Part shown: positions 22,602 to 34,959 of the stretch, in pieces | Layout of the letters: every line of letters begins with the position of its first letter | Position numbering within the stretch: position 1 is the stretch's first letter | Source: Otatea glauca | Lineage: Eukaryota > Streptophyta > Magnoliopsida > Poales > Poaceae | Direction of reading: 5' to 3' | Assembly (NCBI GenBank): GCA_036346275.1 | Contig: CM070711.1 | Location: forward strand, 64,829,078 to 64,893,077 | DNA: 64,000 nt | Translations under genes and position numbers: made by a program | Notes under the pieces: generated by a model | The model's input: the letters and a program-made list of their open reading frames with translations, nothing else | Databases searched by the model: none | What the model was told of the DNA's origin: nothing

Positions 22602-22851
22602 GCAAGTTGCAAAATGGTAGCTTTTCTAGCCCTCCTCAGTCCTCATCTCGTTTTTTTTTTGCAAATCTAGCCTCCTCCCCACCGCAGAACGTAGCAAGCC
22701 CCTCTTGCGATCGTCGGACGCGGCAGGCCGCCGCTCCTCGCCAGCTATCGCACTCCACAAGTGGCAGCGCCTTCCGCAATGAGAGGGGCTAGATCCCCCC
22801 AACACACACACCAAAAAAAAGGGCTAGAAAAGTGATCACTTCGCAAGTTGC
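22602..22851. mobile_element. Mutator-type MITE with 9-bp target duplication
   Basis: The element is 22611-22842 (232 bp). A perfect direct 9-mer GCAAGTTGC flanks it at 22602-22610 and 22843-22851. The ends share CTTTTCTAGCCC in inverted orientation within an imperfect terminal repeat of about 22 bp. The interior is GC-rich and lacks a transposase. The 9-bp duplication points to the Mutator superfamily. It sits in the region downstream of RPS24. Confidence 0.75.
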
Positions 22852-23042
22852 CTTCCCATAAGCACTTCTAGCTCTAAGCATAATTGTTAATGTAACACGC
22901 TATAGCCAAACTGACTAGGTGTGTCCAGGAATCACAAAACTACAGAGGGGGAAAAAGTAAAAGGCACATAATTATGCCATTGCCAGTTTGCCACTAGAGA
23001 CCAAGAGTTCCCAGACACAGTAATACAAATGCAAACGAGTGT

Positions 23043-25106
23043 TCACTTCTTTTTCCCACCAGCATCACCAGCCTTGGTCTGCAAAAATATCAACATAAAC
23101 CACCATATTCTTTAGTGCAACAAAGTAGCCAATATATCATGCATAGAGAAATTGCAAGCCTCAATAGCTCACCTTCTTGACACCACGGATCTTCTTAGCC
23201 CTGTTCTTCCGCTCTTTCATTTGCTTGCGAGACTTTTCAACCTTAGTAGCAAGACCATTCTAGCAAAAGAAACACAGAAAATTAATAACAGGAATAACAT
23301 ACAGGAGAGAAAATGCATATATAACACTGTGGAATGTATTCACAACCACATACAACTACAGCTACTTCATTACTCTTCAGTCTTCATAACAAGTAACATA
23401 TAGCATGATAAGACACACGACTCCAGTAGTAGGCATGACATCAAGTCTACATTAATCAAAACTCGCATTACCAAAACTATCCATGCCTTTATGGTCATGT
23501 ATTAATCTTAACACCATAGATCAACAATGGAAACTGGAAAAGGTCTAATAAGAGGATACACATCATTATCTAGTATCTACTGTGTCTGTTCATTGTTGCT
23601 GCATCTCATAGGAAAAGATAGTCATCTTGTACGAGCACTATCTGAAATTCTGATTGATGATTGATGATTACTGTGTTACAATACATGCAAATTTTACATT
23701 AATTAAATGCAATAATGACATAATACATTTTATGAGCTTGAGCTTACAATGTTAATGCAATGCAAGGTAGAAACTTTCAACAGGAAAAGGCACACTACGT
23801 GCAACTGCATCCTTAAATTTACACCACTAGATCCTTAATCAGAGAGACCATATCATAACGGATGTGCTTATCTTTAAGCTGCAATTTCTGCAATTGCATG
23901 CGCTTCTCCTATCGTTATTGCTACTGTGGGGAGCGGTACCACTTGCGTGGTTATAGAGAAGAAGGCAGTGTCCCGACCACGACTGGTTTAATTACCGTCA
24001 GAGGCAGAAGCTGTCAATTGACGGACAAAGCTGAGCCGATACGATAGGCAGGCAAAGTGAGCACGACCAAGAACAGATTTGTTTCCATAAGGATGATCAG
24101 CACATAACCTTAGCCAAGTCGAGGATAAGTGACTTCGTAACCTTAACATACTTTTTCCCATCAGGTCTAATGGGCTTTCAACCACTACAATTTAGTTCGG
24201 TGGGGACAATCAATCCATAGTTACAGGAATAATGGAATGCATGGGTACATTGGCAATCAGTATGCTGCTGCAAACAGGTGGCGCACATTACAGCACCCCA
24301 ATTTTCAACAAGTCAGCAGCGCCCACAATAAATCTGTTGCTTCACCTTTGCACGTTTCTTCCTGATACTCCCACCGAAACAAAGCGGAACAAGACAGTAT
24401 GACTAATTCAAATCATCTAATTAGGAATAGACAAATAACTACTACCAAGTACGAGCCATCAACGTCAGATCAGAGTATGCTGCTACAGATGATGCTAGTG
24501 ATACTAATCACACTGGGGACAGGACTACACAGGGCATGGACACAAAACCAACCTCAAATAAGCAAGCATGACAACAAATAACTAGATCAGTGAAGCAGAA
24601 GCAGGTATTAGAACGCAACGTACCCTGATGAGGCGGTACTTGGGTTCGTACTTCTTGGCGGCGTCGAGGTTGTCGTAGACGAGGCCGAATCCGGTGGACT
24701 TGCCGCCTCCGAAGTGTGTGCGGAACTTGAACACGAAGATGCAGTTCGGGTCCTTCACCTCGTACAGCTTGGCCAGCCTCTCCTTCAGCTCCGCCTGCAC
24801 ACAAAAACCCAGACCCTGAGATCCAAAGGCCAGCACTTGGGCAGCGCCACATGTAAGATCGAGACCGAGATCTCACCTTGGAGACGTTGGGCCGGCCGGG
24901 GTGGATCACCTCGAGCACCTGAAAGGTGGAGAGAGGCGAAGATTTAGCGGAGAGAGCGCGAGAGAGATGTGACAAAGCCATGGGAAGGAGCCGGAGAGCT
25001 CTGAGGAGGCTAGGGTGCGTACGAATTGCTTGCGGGAGAGGAGGCGGTTGGTCATGAACTTGCGCGTGCGGAGGGTAACCGCCGCGGTGGTCTTCGAGTC
25101 CGCCAT
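23043..25106 (-). CDS. RPS24: 40S ribosomal protein eS24 (RPS24), 5 exons, 139 aa
   Basis: Component of the small ribosomal subunit. Minus-strand exons: 25106-25023 (MADSKTTAAVTLRTRKF...), 24918-24877 (VLEVIHPGRPNVSK), 24794-24624 (AELKERLAKLYEVKDPNCIF...KYRLIR), 23259-23173 (NGLATKVEKSRKQMKERKNR...) and 23078-23043 (TKAGDAGGKKK, stop). All introns are GT-AG; the sum is 420 nt. Length and basic C-terminal tail match plant eS24. The third intron, 23260-24623, is 1.36 kb and holds no gene I recognise. A TATA box and telo-box lie upstream. Intact, so expected to be a housekeeping gene. Confidence 0.96.
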
Positions 25107-25197
25107 GGTGGGAGTTGGCCGCGCCGCCGCCGGGGAAGAGGTGGAGGAGGAGGAGGTGTGGGAGACAAGCGGGGGTTGAGGTTTGGCTGGCGTCACG

Positions 25198-25330
25198 AAA
25201 ACCCTAGGGGAGGCTGAGGCAGTTATTTATATGGTGGGCTTGGAGCTGGGGATGGTGGAGTTTGGAGAGTGGATGGGCTTGAGGCCTATAGTTCAGGTCT
25301 ACAGTCCCAATTTCTCTCGGCCCAAACTCT
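25198..25330 (-). promoter_or_regulatory. RPS24 promoter: telo-box, TATA box and site II-like motifs
   Basis: Minus-strand promoter. A TATA box (ATATAAATAA) is at 25232-25223, about 117 bp before the ATG. A telo-box AAACCCTAG is at about 25199-25207 in the leader. TGGGCT/TGGGCC-type site II elements are near 25235, 25275 and 25320. The telo-box plus site II pairing is the known signature of plant ribosomal-protein promoters. Confidence 0.65.
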
Positions 25331-25626
25331 AGTCTACCTCTTTCTCTCTCTTTTTGTCCTTTTGAAACAAGTCGATTTTAGCTCTTGTATTGTGATCAGC
25401 GACGAAGCCACGATGAGGACGGAGAGTGGCTTAAATAATTGAACTAAATTGTTACAAATATAATCTTTTTATTTTTGTGTAATCCAAATTTTATACGTGG
25501 ATAGAAGAGAAGGAAAGGGAAAAAAAGAAAGAAAAGCTTACCTCACGCCGCTCCTAGCATCCCTCTCTTGCATCTGCTATCTACCTTCCAACGCTGGCTC
25601 GGCAGCTCCCCTCCTGGCCTCCCTCA

Positions 25627-28600
25627 CCCACACTCAGGGTTCACGTTTTCGCGGTTTCTCGCGCGAAAACCGCGATTTTCGTCCATCTCGAGCCGAGACG
25701 ATAAGTGGAGCCGGTTGGTTTTTCGTCCGGTTTGAAATTCAAATTTGAAAATTTCAAAAAAATTAGAAAAAATTATCCAAAAAATCCTAAAATTATTATT
25801 AATTGATCTATGATGTCTGGTATGAAAATTTAATAAAAAAATAAATTTTAAATATCTTTTTGAGTCATTTGAATTATTTGAAATTGAGAAAAAAAAAAAA
25901 AGCTACTGTGGGCTTTTAGCCCACAGGTAGAAGTTCTTCAATGGCCAGACCATTCCACGCCCAAGTGCCGGCCTACTAAACACCGAGGCACACAAAACTT
26001 GCCCTCCCGCCGACGCTTCGTTCGACCAAGGTTCGCCACAAATAATTGCCGAGATTCACTTTCTCGCTCGCTCTCCGACCGAGGTCGTTCCGTGAAACTC
26101 CGCCACCATAAGCCATAAAACGCAGGAGAATATCTAAAAATCGGCGGTTCGGTGTAAAGCCGAGCGTTTCTTGGTTTACCATCATGAGCCATGATTTCGA
26201 GGATCCAAATAAAATCGAGATTTGAGGTGAGTTTTTCGCTTCGGTTTTGTAGAGATTTCGTTGGTTTTTGCTTATACTAGATGATATGTGTTATTCATTG
26301 AATGTACATTAGTAGAGCTACTCATGTACTTCATTTGTAAATGTAAAAGCTAGAAACATTAGATTAGAGGTCTTCTTTGTTTTTGCTATTAGAGGCTAGA
26401 AACAAAAGAACCAGTTTAGCGGTTTAGAATATATGAATTTTGTATGACTTAGTTTCAATTAATGTGTTATCTTTGCTATGTATGTATTATTAGCTATACA
26501 ATTCCCAATTGTGTATTGTTAGCTATGGACCTATGGTAATGAGCTAATCGATCGGCACTAGTTAGTGGCTTGGTGCCAAATACCAATATATATACTTGGT
26601 GATGTGAATCATTTGAAGGCAAGAAGCAAAAGCAGTAGAGATGATCACGTGAAACAATTTTAACACTAATGGATAATTCTCGTATACTTACTTTTACGTA
26701 TGCTTTCAAGTAGCGATAATTCTATGTATGCTTACTTTTATTATGTTATTTTATCGGATGGCGGATACTGAAGCGTGGTGTGGGAGCATGGCGATAAGAT
26801 GGGTCTTTGGATTTGATGCAAATCTTGTCTCAAAGAGAAGAAAGGAGGTGGTGCGACCGATTCAAGCATCACTTGGCGGGCGTGAAATGCGGTGTCGTCC
26901 ATTGCACTAAAATTCTGCGGACGTTCGTGAGTACTTTCAGCGTGAGCTAGACAGAATGAAGGAGAAGAGGATGGGCAGGAGAGATGAGATGATGAGGAAA
27001 GAAGCGGCAACAGCTGGAGACTCTCCACCGAGGCAAAGTGTGTACTCGGAGTACACGGGTGATGCTGATGAGGAGGCCCAACTCCAGCATGCCATGGTCG
27101 CCTCTAGGGCGGAGGCGAATTTAGAAGCCGGGCAGTGGGAGGTATGAGCGTGGTGGTGGCAGTGGCGGTGGCTCCTCCAAGAAAGCTGGAGGAGATCGCC
27201 CCAGTCTGTTGTCGAGGATGTTTCGGAGTTCGTCGCAGCGAGAAAGACCACCGGCGATGGGGGATTACAATATTGGTGTGGCCCATGCCCCAGTACAACC
27301 AAGGATTGACACCCATCCGTGGACACGAAGGGAAGGTGGGAAGCGGATGTCCATTCTGCGTGGGCCAAATGGTACCATCTTTGCTTGGTATCGCGGTAGG
27401 AAGCGGATAGTCCATACTTCGTCGCGCCATTCGGAAACACAAAAATACGGTAAGTGAGATTTAAAATAATCGCTCGGTTGTACTCCTATTCATAGCTAAC
27501 ATTTATGTTTCGTTTGTAGGCAAGGGTATCCGTCCCGACCGGCCGAGATATTGATGGGAAATATTTAGATGCTAATGAAGCGAAATTAAGGAGAGCTATG
27601 CAAAGTTCATGCAAGATCGGTCTCGTCTGGAGTAACAATCATGTGTGATTCTTGGGCGGGTGACACGCATGAGTATAATAAACTTCATGATTTATTGTAA
27701 TGGTACCATGTTCTTCCACAAATCCAATCAATGCCACCATTGTCTCTCGAGATGCTTCGTGCTTGACCAAGGTAATTGGTTTTGTTTTACTCTTCTGAAG
27801 TTGAATTAACGTACACATAATGTAATTGCCGTACCTTATTTTATTTGGTCATGTAGGAAATATCTTCAGTAGTCAACGAGGTGGGTCCGTCAAATGTGGT
27901 GCAGATTGTCACAGATAATGGTGCGAACTATAAGAAAGCGTGCAAGCTCATCGCACGGCACCATCGCAACATAGTGTGGCAGCCTTGCGTGGCCCATACC
28001 ATTAATTTGATGCTGAAGGAGATTGGAGAGTTCCCAGATCACACCTCGGTGATTGAGAGTGCAAGAAAAATCTCTCGATGGATATATAATCATTCGAAGA
28101 TACATGCTATGATGAAGAAATATATTGGAGGCGAGTTGGTCAAGTGGAATGCAACTCGTTTCGGCACTAACTATATGTTCTTGGACAGTTTCCTTGGTAT
28201 AAAGACAAGTTCATGCAATGGATGATCTAGAAGAATTTGTAAACTCTCGCTTTGTTGATAACACCAGGAGAATGCGTGTATGGTGCCTCTCAAGCTTGGA
28301 CGGTGGGAAAATCTTGATCGGTTGTGAAGTCCGTGGAACCGTTATGCGCCTTCTTGCGATTCGTCGATCGGGACGAGGTGCCTACTTTGAGCGAGACAAT
28401 TCTACGGTACACCATAGTGCGATCGAGTCTGACAGTTTGTTCTATGAGTCTCCATTCACGAAAGACATGTACATGGGCGTGGTGGACAAACGAATGGATG
28501 ACTTAACGCGCTAACACTTATATGAATGCGTAATATATTCTTCCTTCTAACACGGTATATTCCAGCTTGTACATATGTTGTATATTGTATTGACATGTTT

Positions 28601-29794
28601 TGTTTCCCATCGTCATACCGCCGCCTTAAACCCGGACTACCTACGCTTACAGTGCGACCAACTCCTTCTTGCCAAATCTTGGGATGCCTTTGAAGTGCTT
28701 GCGAGAGGACAACGATAGCGCCGCGCAAGCTCTTCAAGACGCAGACATTTTCGGGAGGAAGCTTGGATCGTTCTCATCGACTCTAGGCTGCGAGGATGGC
28801 ACAAGATGGCAAAACATCCTGGTATTTTCCTTGCACGTCTCGAATGTAACGGTACTCTCGTCGATTACTAACTATTTTATTCGTTAAATTGCAGCACATT
28901 GGTGGGATGTGTTGGATCGGACACACCCACGCTTCAATGATTTCTTGCGTCGTCTCGTGTCACGGTGTGCATCTTCTAGTGGTTGTGGCGCAATTGGGTA
29001 CATTTGCATTCATCCACACAAAATACGCAACCGCTTTGTCATACAAGAAGCTACATAAGTGGTGTCGTAAACTACAACCTTGACGAATTCAAGCTGCGGA
29101 AAATCAAAAGCGTTCAGATGAAGGCGATCCATTCCAAGCGACTTATGGAGCTAACGCTATGTGATGATTCAAACCAGATTCGATGTGGATGGATAAAGGA
29201 AGATCAACGGTGAACCATTACTTGACGAGGAAGACACAGTGACACCCTCTTCCATCTCGACTTATCACGGATCCGGTTCACCCTACTGAGTTAAGAAAGG
29301 ACACCGGGGCTAATACTATCTCCGAATGGGCAGAAAAGACAGTCGGGGACACCCATACGGGGAAAAGGAAGCACCAATCAGTTCCGAAAAAGGATGCAAC
29401 AAAAAGAAGAGCGTCCTCCAAAGGAAAGGGTAAACACACAACAGATGTAGGGAGTGATGACTCCGCTGAGAGTGCGGATCTTAAGAGCCCAACATATCAA
29501 GAGTCCAATGATAGCGATTCAAGACGACACGATGGCGATGGCGGCGACAATACCTCTAAACACCCACGCACCACAACACTTTTTGCATTTTCCCATTTTT
29601 CCTCATTTTCCACGATTTTACGCTTTGCAGAAACCGCTCTTACAGCTCGCTTGAGACGTTTTGAGCAGCGTTCAAAATTTTTAAATTTGAATTTCCGGTT
29701 TTCATGCGGTTTTCGCGCGGTTTACCGCGAAAATCGGTACCGCCCAGACCTCGAAAATCGCTAGCGAAACGAGAATGCGAACCCTGCCCACACT
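25627..29794. mobile_element. Full-length hAT element, 4.15 kb, with perfect 8-bp target duplication
   Basis: The element is 25635-29786. Left end CAGGGTTCACGTTTTCGCGG; the right end read inward is CAGGGTTCGCATTCTCG. CCCACACT is duplicated exactly at 25627-25634 and 29787-29794. Subterminal regions carry CGCGAAAACCGCG-type palindromes. A BED/DUF659 transposase relic lies inside on +. The perfect duplication suggests relatively recent insertion, although the transposase is already broken. Confidence 0.9.
26760..29090 (+). pseudogene. hAT transposase (BED finger, DUF659, dimerisation domain), multiply frameshifted
   Basis: Domains occur in the expected order but in different frames. BED finger at about 26785-26885 (CKSCLKEKKGGG in one frame). 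Linker at 26917-27147 (DVREYFQRELDRMKEKRMGR; acidic SVYSEYTGDADEEAQ). DUF659/RNase H-like core at 27860-28225 (VQIVTDNGANYKKACKLI; WQPCVAHTINLML; GGELVKWNATRFGTNY). C-terminal dimerisation region at about 28890-29090 (WWDVF, then a CGAIGYICIHPHKIRNRF-like stretch). Stops and frameshifts interrupt it at least five times, so no functional protein is expected. An AG before 27860 suggests an original intron. Confidence 0.85.
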
Positions 29795-30271
29795 CCCCCA
29801 ATCCCCTCCTCTCCAGCTCGCTGCTCGCCTCAGCTCCCCGCCGCGTCTCCTCACGCCGGCGATGCATCGACACTGCCCTTCGCCTGGACATCCCTACGCC
29901 ACCAGCACCACCTGTAGGGCTCGCCGTCCGAGGCAAATGAGAGGACATCGTAATATTTGTAATTCTACTAATCCAAGAAAGAAATCATGGTACATACTCT
30001 ACTTTTTTTCTTTCGTTGGAAATGCAAATTTGTCAAACAGTTTACAAGTGCCTCGCATAATTTTTAATGACACTATTTTGGATCGACCGATCAATGGTTA
30101 CTTGGGTCAAAATCTAAATGCTTGTGCTTAATCACATGGTCCCGCAGATTTTGAATTTCCAGGAATAAAGAAACAAAAACAGTCATGCAAAATCCGTCCA
30201 AGTCGGCAGTTCTGCCGGAGACTCCAAGGCCATCACCATCCACCCGCTCGGTTCCTCTCCTCCCCCTTGTC
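29795..30271. other. GC-rich segment continuous with 25500-25626 before hAT insertion
   Basis: CT-rich leader-like sequence resembling a grass 5' UTR or first exon (29795-29940), then AT-rich DNA. Removing the hAT element joins CTCACCCACACT to CCCCCAATCCCC. No protein family recognised. A possible start ATG lies at about 29863. Confidence 0.35.
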
Positions 30272-31359
30272 TGATCCCAGGCAAGAATTTAAATTTCGTT
30301 TTCAGATAAAATATCGCTGGGATCGGAATCCGAAATTTCGGCGAAATTCGGATATTTTTGACAAATCTCGTTCGAAATTCAAAAATAAAAATTCAAATGT
30401 GTTTCGTTTTCTACCGAAAAAAATGAAATTTCGCCGAAGTATCCTGAAATTTCGGTGAATTTCAACTGAACAAAAAATAGTTCAAACGATGTCGAAAAAT
30501 TTTGAAATTTTTATTTGAGGTTCCTGACACATCAATGATATTCTCATAAAAACTTCAAAAGATTATCACATCTAAGATTTTTTTTAAAATTCAAATATTG
30601 CTACTGTCCTGATAAAACGCTAACCGATAAGTTTGAGCCAAATGAAATATGGTACAAACCACGTTAGAAACTTTTGAAATTTTTTGTGCATGGTTACGGT
30701 ACATAACTAATATTCTCATAAAATTTTCAGATGATGATCAAGCTTCATGAATTTTTAAAAATTTAGACAGTGCAACTGAAGGCAGACCGATAAATTTCAA
30801 CCGAATGAAAAATAGTTCAAACCATTTTAAAAACTTTTGAATTTTTTTATAGATAGTCTTGATGCATCAATAATATTACCATAAAATTTTCAAATGATGA
30901 TCAAACATAAAAAAAGTTATGAAATTCTGACACTATTACTACCTCGTTTATGCTAATTCTGTTTTTTATTTTTAAAAGATAAAAAATGAATTTAAAATAT
31001 TTTATAAAATTTTCTGTTTCATACTTCTTAAGATAGTACCATACATTTTTCATAGCATTACAAAGCATATTCAATTTTATAAAATTCTAATAGTGTTTCT
31101 GCCAAAATTTTAAAATATCTTAAAAAATAAGTTAAGATCACTTTCTTATAGGTTATTAATGTAATTGAAGTCAAATCCGGCCACAAAAAACCAAAATCCA
31201 GAATTTTTTCATGAAATTTCGCCCGGTTTGACCGAAATCTCGCCAAAAAAAATCAAAATACTGTAGCATTTTCAAATTTTTCAAAAAAAAATCCGGTCAG
31301 TAGTTTAGCTATGGGGGCTCAAATCCGAAACTTCACCAAAATTTGAATCCCTAATCCCA
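30272..31359. mobile_element. Non-autonomous hAT-like element, 1.07 kb
   Basis: The element is 30280-31351. Left GGCAAGAATTTAAATTTCG; the right end read inward is GGGATTCAAATTTTGG. Flanking 8-mers are TGATCCCA and TAATCCCA (one difference). The interior repeats phrases such as ATAAAATTTTCAGATGATGA and AAAAATTTAGACAGTGC. The same phrases occur in the element at 62777-63611, so the two belong to one family. No coding sequence. Confidence 0.65.
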
Positions 31360-31902
31360 AGAGTGTGAGGCATACTCTTCCCATTAGAGATGTGTGGAGG
31401 ATACAGGGAGTGCTCGTTTATATCCCATACCTGCCATCTAAAATTTTTCCTACAGATATACCCACGAAGGGTGGCAAGCAAAGAATCTTACCCATATATG
31501 TTGCCTACGGGTATCTGATACCCGCGGACATACCCGTTTACCCACCACCGTCAACAATCCTTCCAATCAAAGGACGCTAGAAGCTAACGAGCTATAGTAT
31601 TAATACAATCCTTTTAATGAAATTATGCAAATCAGCTACATTCTATGAATTGAAGAATGATTATCAATGATTCGAAATTTCAAATGCACATGGGAATAAG
31701 AATTAAAATAGCACATGCAGACAAATGACACATAGATGCTCAAGTTCAACAATTAAAATGAAAATAGTTTATCAATCATCACACATGTTCAAGTTCAATA
31801 ATTAGAATCAAAATAATTTATTAGTCATTACACACATAATAAATCGTCCATCACGATATCACCAATCACAAATTACTAATATGAGGCACAAATTGGGGAT
31901 CA
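31360..31902. other. Decayed repeat DNA, no gene
   Basis: Contains inverted GGGTATCTGATACCC (about 31508-31522) and other ACCCGCGG-type motifs like hAT subterminal repeats, then AT-rich sequence with near-repeats of AATTAAAAT and AATTAGAAT. No supported open frame. Confidence 0.4.
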
Positions 31903-31904
31903 TG

Positions 31905-34877
31905 TGTAACATCCCATTTTCGATTATTTTGTTAAAAATTAATTTAAATTAATTAATTCAAGGATTTGGGTTTTCTTTGGAATTTTAGTTAACTTGGCAT
32001 TTCTTTCCATCCGAAAATGGAATTTATTCCATTCGCGTCCGGAAATTCTATTTTCATCCGGATATCCAAAATTCAAATCCAATTTCAAAATTCTCTAAAA
32101 ATTCCGAAACCAATTTTGTTAGGTTCCAAATATTCCATAGTATTTTTGAGAATTTTTCCAAGATTTTTAGAGGCTTCTTGCTATTTTATCCTTTGCGCTC
32201 TATTCTTAGCACTGTTCATTTGTCCCACTTGTCAGCACAACCGTAGCATCGTCAACCTCCAGCGTCTGTTTTATTTTCACGTATCTCTCCTCTTCAATGT
32301 CCAAAAGAAAAATATTCATAACTTCCTCATTGCCGCATCAAATCGAGTGGGGAAGCATCGTGATGGCGTCGTACTAGAGATCAAATACCCTGCCGTTACC
32401 CATCCTTAATCCGAGCAAAACGGCCGCAATTAAGCGTTAATGACAATTTATTGCTCGGTCATTATCTCGGGCGTTTCTTCACCTCACCGGACGTGCAGGT
32501 ACTTAAAAGTTTCATCTTGTTGTCCTCTACCCCGTGGTCACCTTGCCCCTTTGATTCAGTTCCGTTTTCCTTTCCAAAACTCGTGAAAACCGCAGCCCAA
32601 CGTCGACCAAAGACACCGGCGAGCCAACTTTTGATCCGGCGAGCTAAATCAAATTCCGTTCGCATCATTTTGTGCATATTGTTGCAAAGATCAAAAGCCC
32701 TCAAGAAAATCTGGGTTTCATTACAGGACGGCGACGAATTTCACGTTTGAACACCGTCGGCCTAACCATATTTGCGGCGTCGATTTGTCGTCTCCGGTAA
32801 TCCTCTTCGAAATCCGATTTCACTTTTGGATTCGCGGCGTCGAGCTCTACATGATGCTCACCTTATCTTCCACATTCCGCTGGCCGACCGCCCCCTGGCC
32901 TCTCTCCCCATGCGCCATGAAGAAGGAGCAGCTCTCTATTATTCGCGAGTGAACACATTCCGCTGGCCGGCCGCCCCTGGCCCTCTCTCCCCATGCGCCA
33001 TGAAGAAGGAACAGCTCTTTGTTATTCGCGAGTGAACAGTACTGCTACAGTGTTTTTCCTTTTTTGTGATTTTTTTCTTTCTGATCCAACTTCAAATGAC
33101 CCGTTATCTTCCGTCGTAACTCCGAATAGGGTGATTCAAATTGCTAAATTTATCTAAATTCATCCTCTATCTTCTAGTATTTTTATTATAATTTTTAGTT
33201 TCTATTTATTTTATTCTATTCATTTCGTGCACCATTTTGCGCGTAGTCGAAGAAGCGGTCGTCGTCGCCGACGAAGGAGAAGACCTCCAAAACAGCACAG
33301 CGTGCTTCGTCGACGAAGGCAAGTACCCTTGACGCACGTTGATCCCATTGTTTATAACTGTTTTATAAAATATTTATAACTTGCATGGCTATTTATACAA
33401 ACTGATGATGTTAAAATATAGAATGTTAGTTATGCCCATCTCGAAATGACATCCTTGCTGTTTGATTACCATGCCTTTGTAACCTTAAGATTTAATCATG
33501 AAATCATGTATTATGTGATTAACCTTGTTTAGTACGATAGACTGTGCTTAGGATTGATGTTTGATCAAAATGCCTATGGTGGGATAAATTCTAAAATGTT
33601 GTTGAAATGTGTTTTATAGAAACTGTAACAAGGTGATTGCTGCTGTGATTGTAAAATAAAATAAAAATAAAAATGGGTTAGATTGGGGCGAAATGGTTTG
33701 TCGGGCGGGTGCGGATGGAGCACTGGTTCTGGTTTGTGAAAGCCGCCCTAATCAATTTAAGGACCGACGCTTATGACTGTCCATTCTAAGCATTATCGTG
33801 CAACCACAAGTCTATAATGGATGCGATCTGGCTAAATAATTTGTAGAAACCTAACTTAGACTCGCTTGATTGGTGGAATGTGGGTGCTTGGATGGAGGCA
33901 AGTCGTATTTCTCACCTGCAGCGCAAGAGGGCTTCAGTCTTGGGTGGATGGAACCCTAACAATGTGAAACCTCGGTGAATTGGGTCGAGTTAGCGTATAC
34001 ATTATAAAGGCCTTGTCATGATCTCTCTGCCGGCACACCATTGGAAGTGTGTTCATAGCGCTTGGCATTAAAGAGATGATCATGTCTTGTGGGTAAAGCT
34101 GTACACCTCTGCAGAGTAAATCTATTCGAATAGCCGTGCCTGCGGTCAAAGGCAAAGCGAAGAATGCTTTCATACTGGTAGACTTGGTTTTGGTTTTCAA
34201 AATAACTAATGTTTTGGGATTCGGGAGTGGTTAGAACTCTCGAATGTTTATTTGGCGGATTGAGCCAATCAGGTAGATGGAACCTGTTTTGATCATGATG
34301 GATAGAGTCATGAGCCAGTATACTAGCGATGGTCGTTAGAACCTTCGCTAGAATAATAGATATATTCTATTGTTAAAATATTTGTTAAAATGTACATTAT
34401 GAAAATTATTATTATGGTTTGATGAAACTTGGCTTTATGCAAAAGAACCCTATTAAGCCTTCCTTGGTAAGCCCTTCATGATGCATTTTCCCAGACTTGC
34501 GGAGTACGTTTGTACTCACATGCTACACAAAATTTTGTCATCAGAGAATTATCAAGATGCAGTCGAAGACAATGAATTCTATGACGAGGAGTTCGTGGGA
34601 GATCGCCAAGATAACTAAGCGCGCGCGCTCCTAGTCGTCGCCTGTGGTGTCTTTTGGGTTTTATCTTGTTGTTTTTGTTTCCGCTGCTGAGAACTCTGGT
34701 CATGTGACCAGGAGATATAATAAATAGCCATGTGGCTGGTAATTTATATTTATGCTATTTTTTTCTTCGTTCTGTTCTGGTTATGGTCATCACTGCTTCA
34801 CTGTGTGTACTAGCAACTGACATGGGACTAGTACAGAAATACACAGGAGATTCGAATGGTAAATCTGGGGTCTTACA
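31905..34877 (+). mobile_element. Long LTR (about 3 kb) of a Ty3/gypsy-type element, truncated after the primer-binding site
   Basis: Begins TGTAACATCCC and ends GGGGTCTTACA, with inverted TGTAA/TTACA tips. It is immediately followed by TGGTATCACAGC. The length suits the long-LTR gypsy lineages of grasses. The interior is non-coding: the open frames at 32017-32409 and 32451-32750 resemble nothing. Sequence after about 34960 is unrelated GC-rich DNA and no gag or pol follows, so only the 5' LTR and leader remain. The superfamily is inferred from LTR style. Confidence 0.6.
32871..33036. repeat. Two-copy tandem repeat, 83-bp unit, inside the LTR
   Basis: Units 32871-32953 and 32954-33036 both start CACATTCCGCTGGCCG and end ATTCGCGAGTGAA, with a few differences. 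Both contain CCATGCGCCATGAAGAAGGA, but the frame is not conserved as protein. Confidence 0.9.
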
Positions 34878-34881
34878 GAGG

Positions 34882-34893
34882 TGGTATCACAGC
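34882..34893 (+). other. LTR-retrotransposon primer-binding site (initiator tRNA-Met type)
   Basis: TGGTATCACAGC differs by one base from TGGTATCAGAGC, the usual plant primer-binding site complementary to tRNA-iMet. It lies 4 bp after the LTR end and fixes the LTR as a 5' LTR on the + strand. Confidence 0.75.
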
Positions 34894-34959
34894 TTGGATG
34901 ATTGTAGAACGCAACTTAGTTAGAATGGCAAAGCCTTAAGGATTAATATTTATATAAAA

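Noticed and set aside
32017..32750. Two open frames of 130 and 99 codons
   Set aside because: Both lie inside the 3-kb LTR and resemble no LTR-encoded protein. Likely chance.
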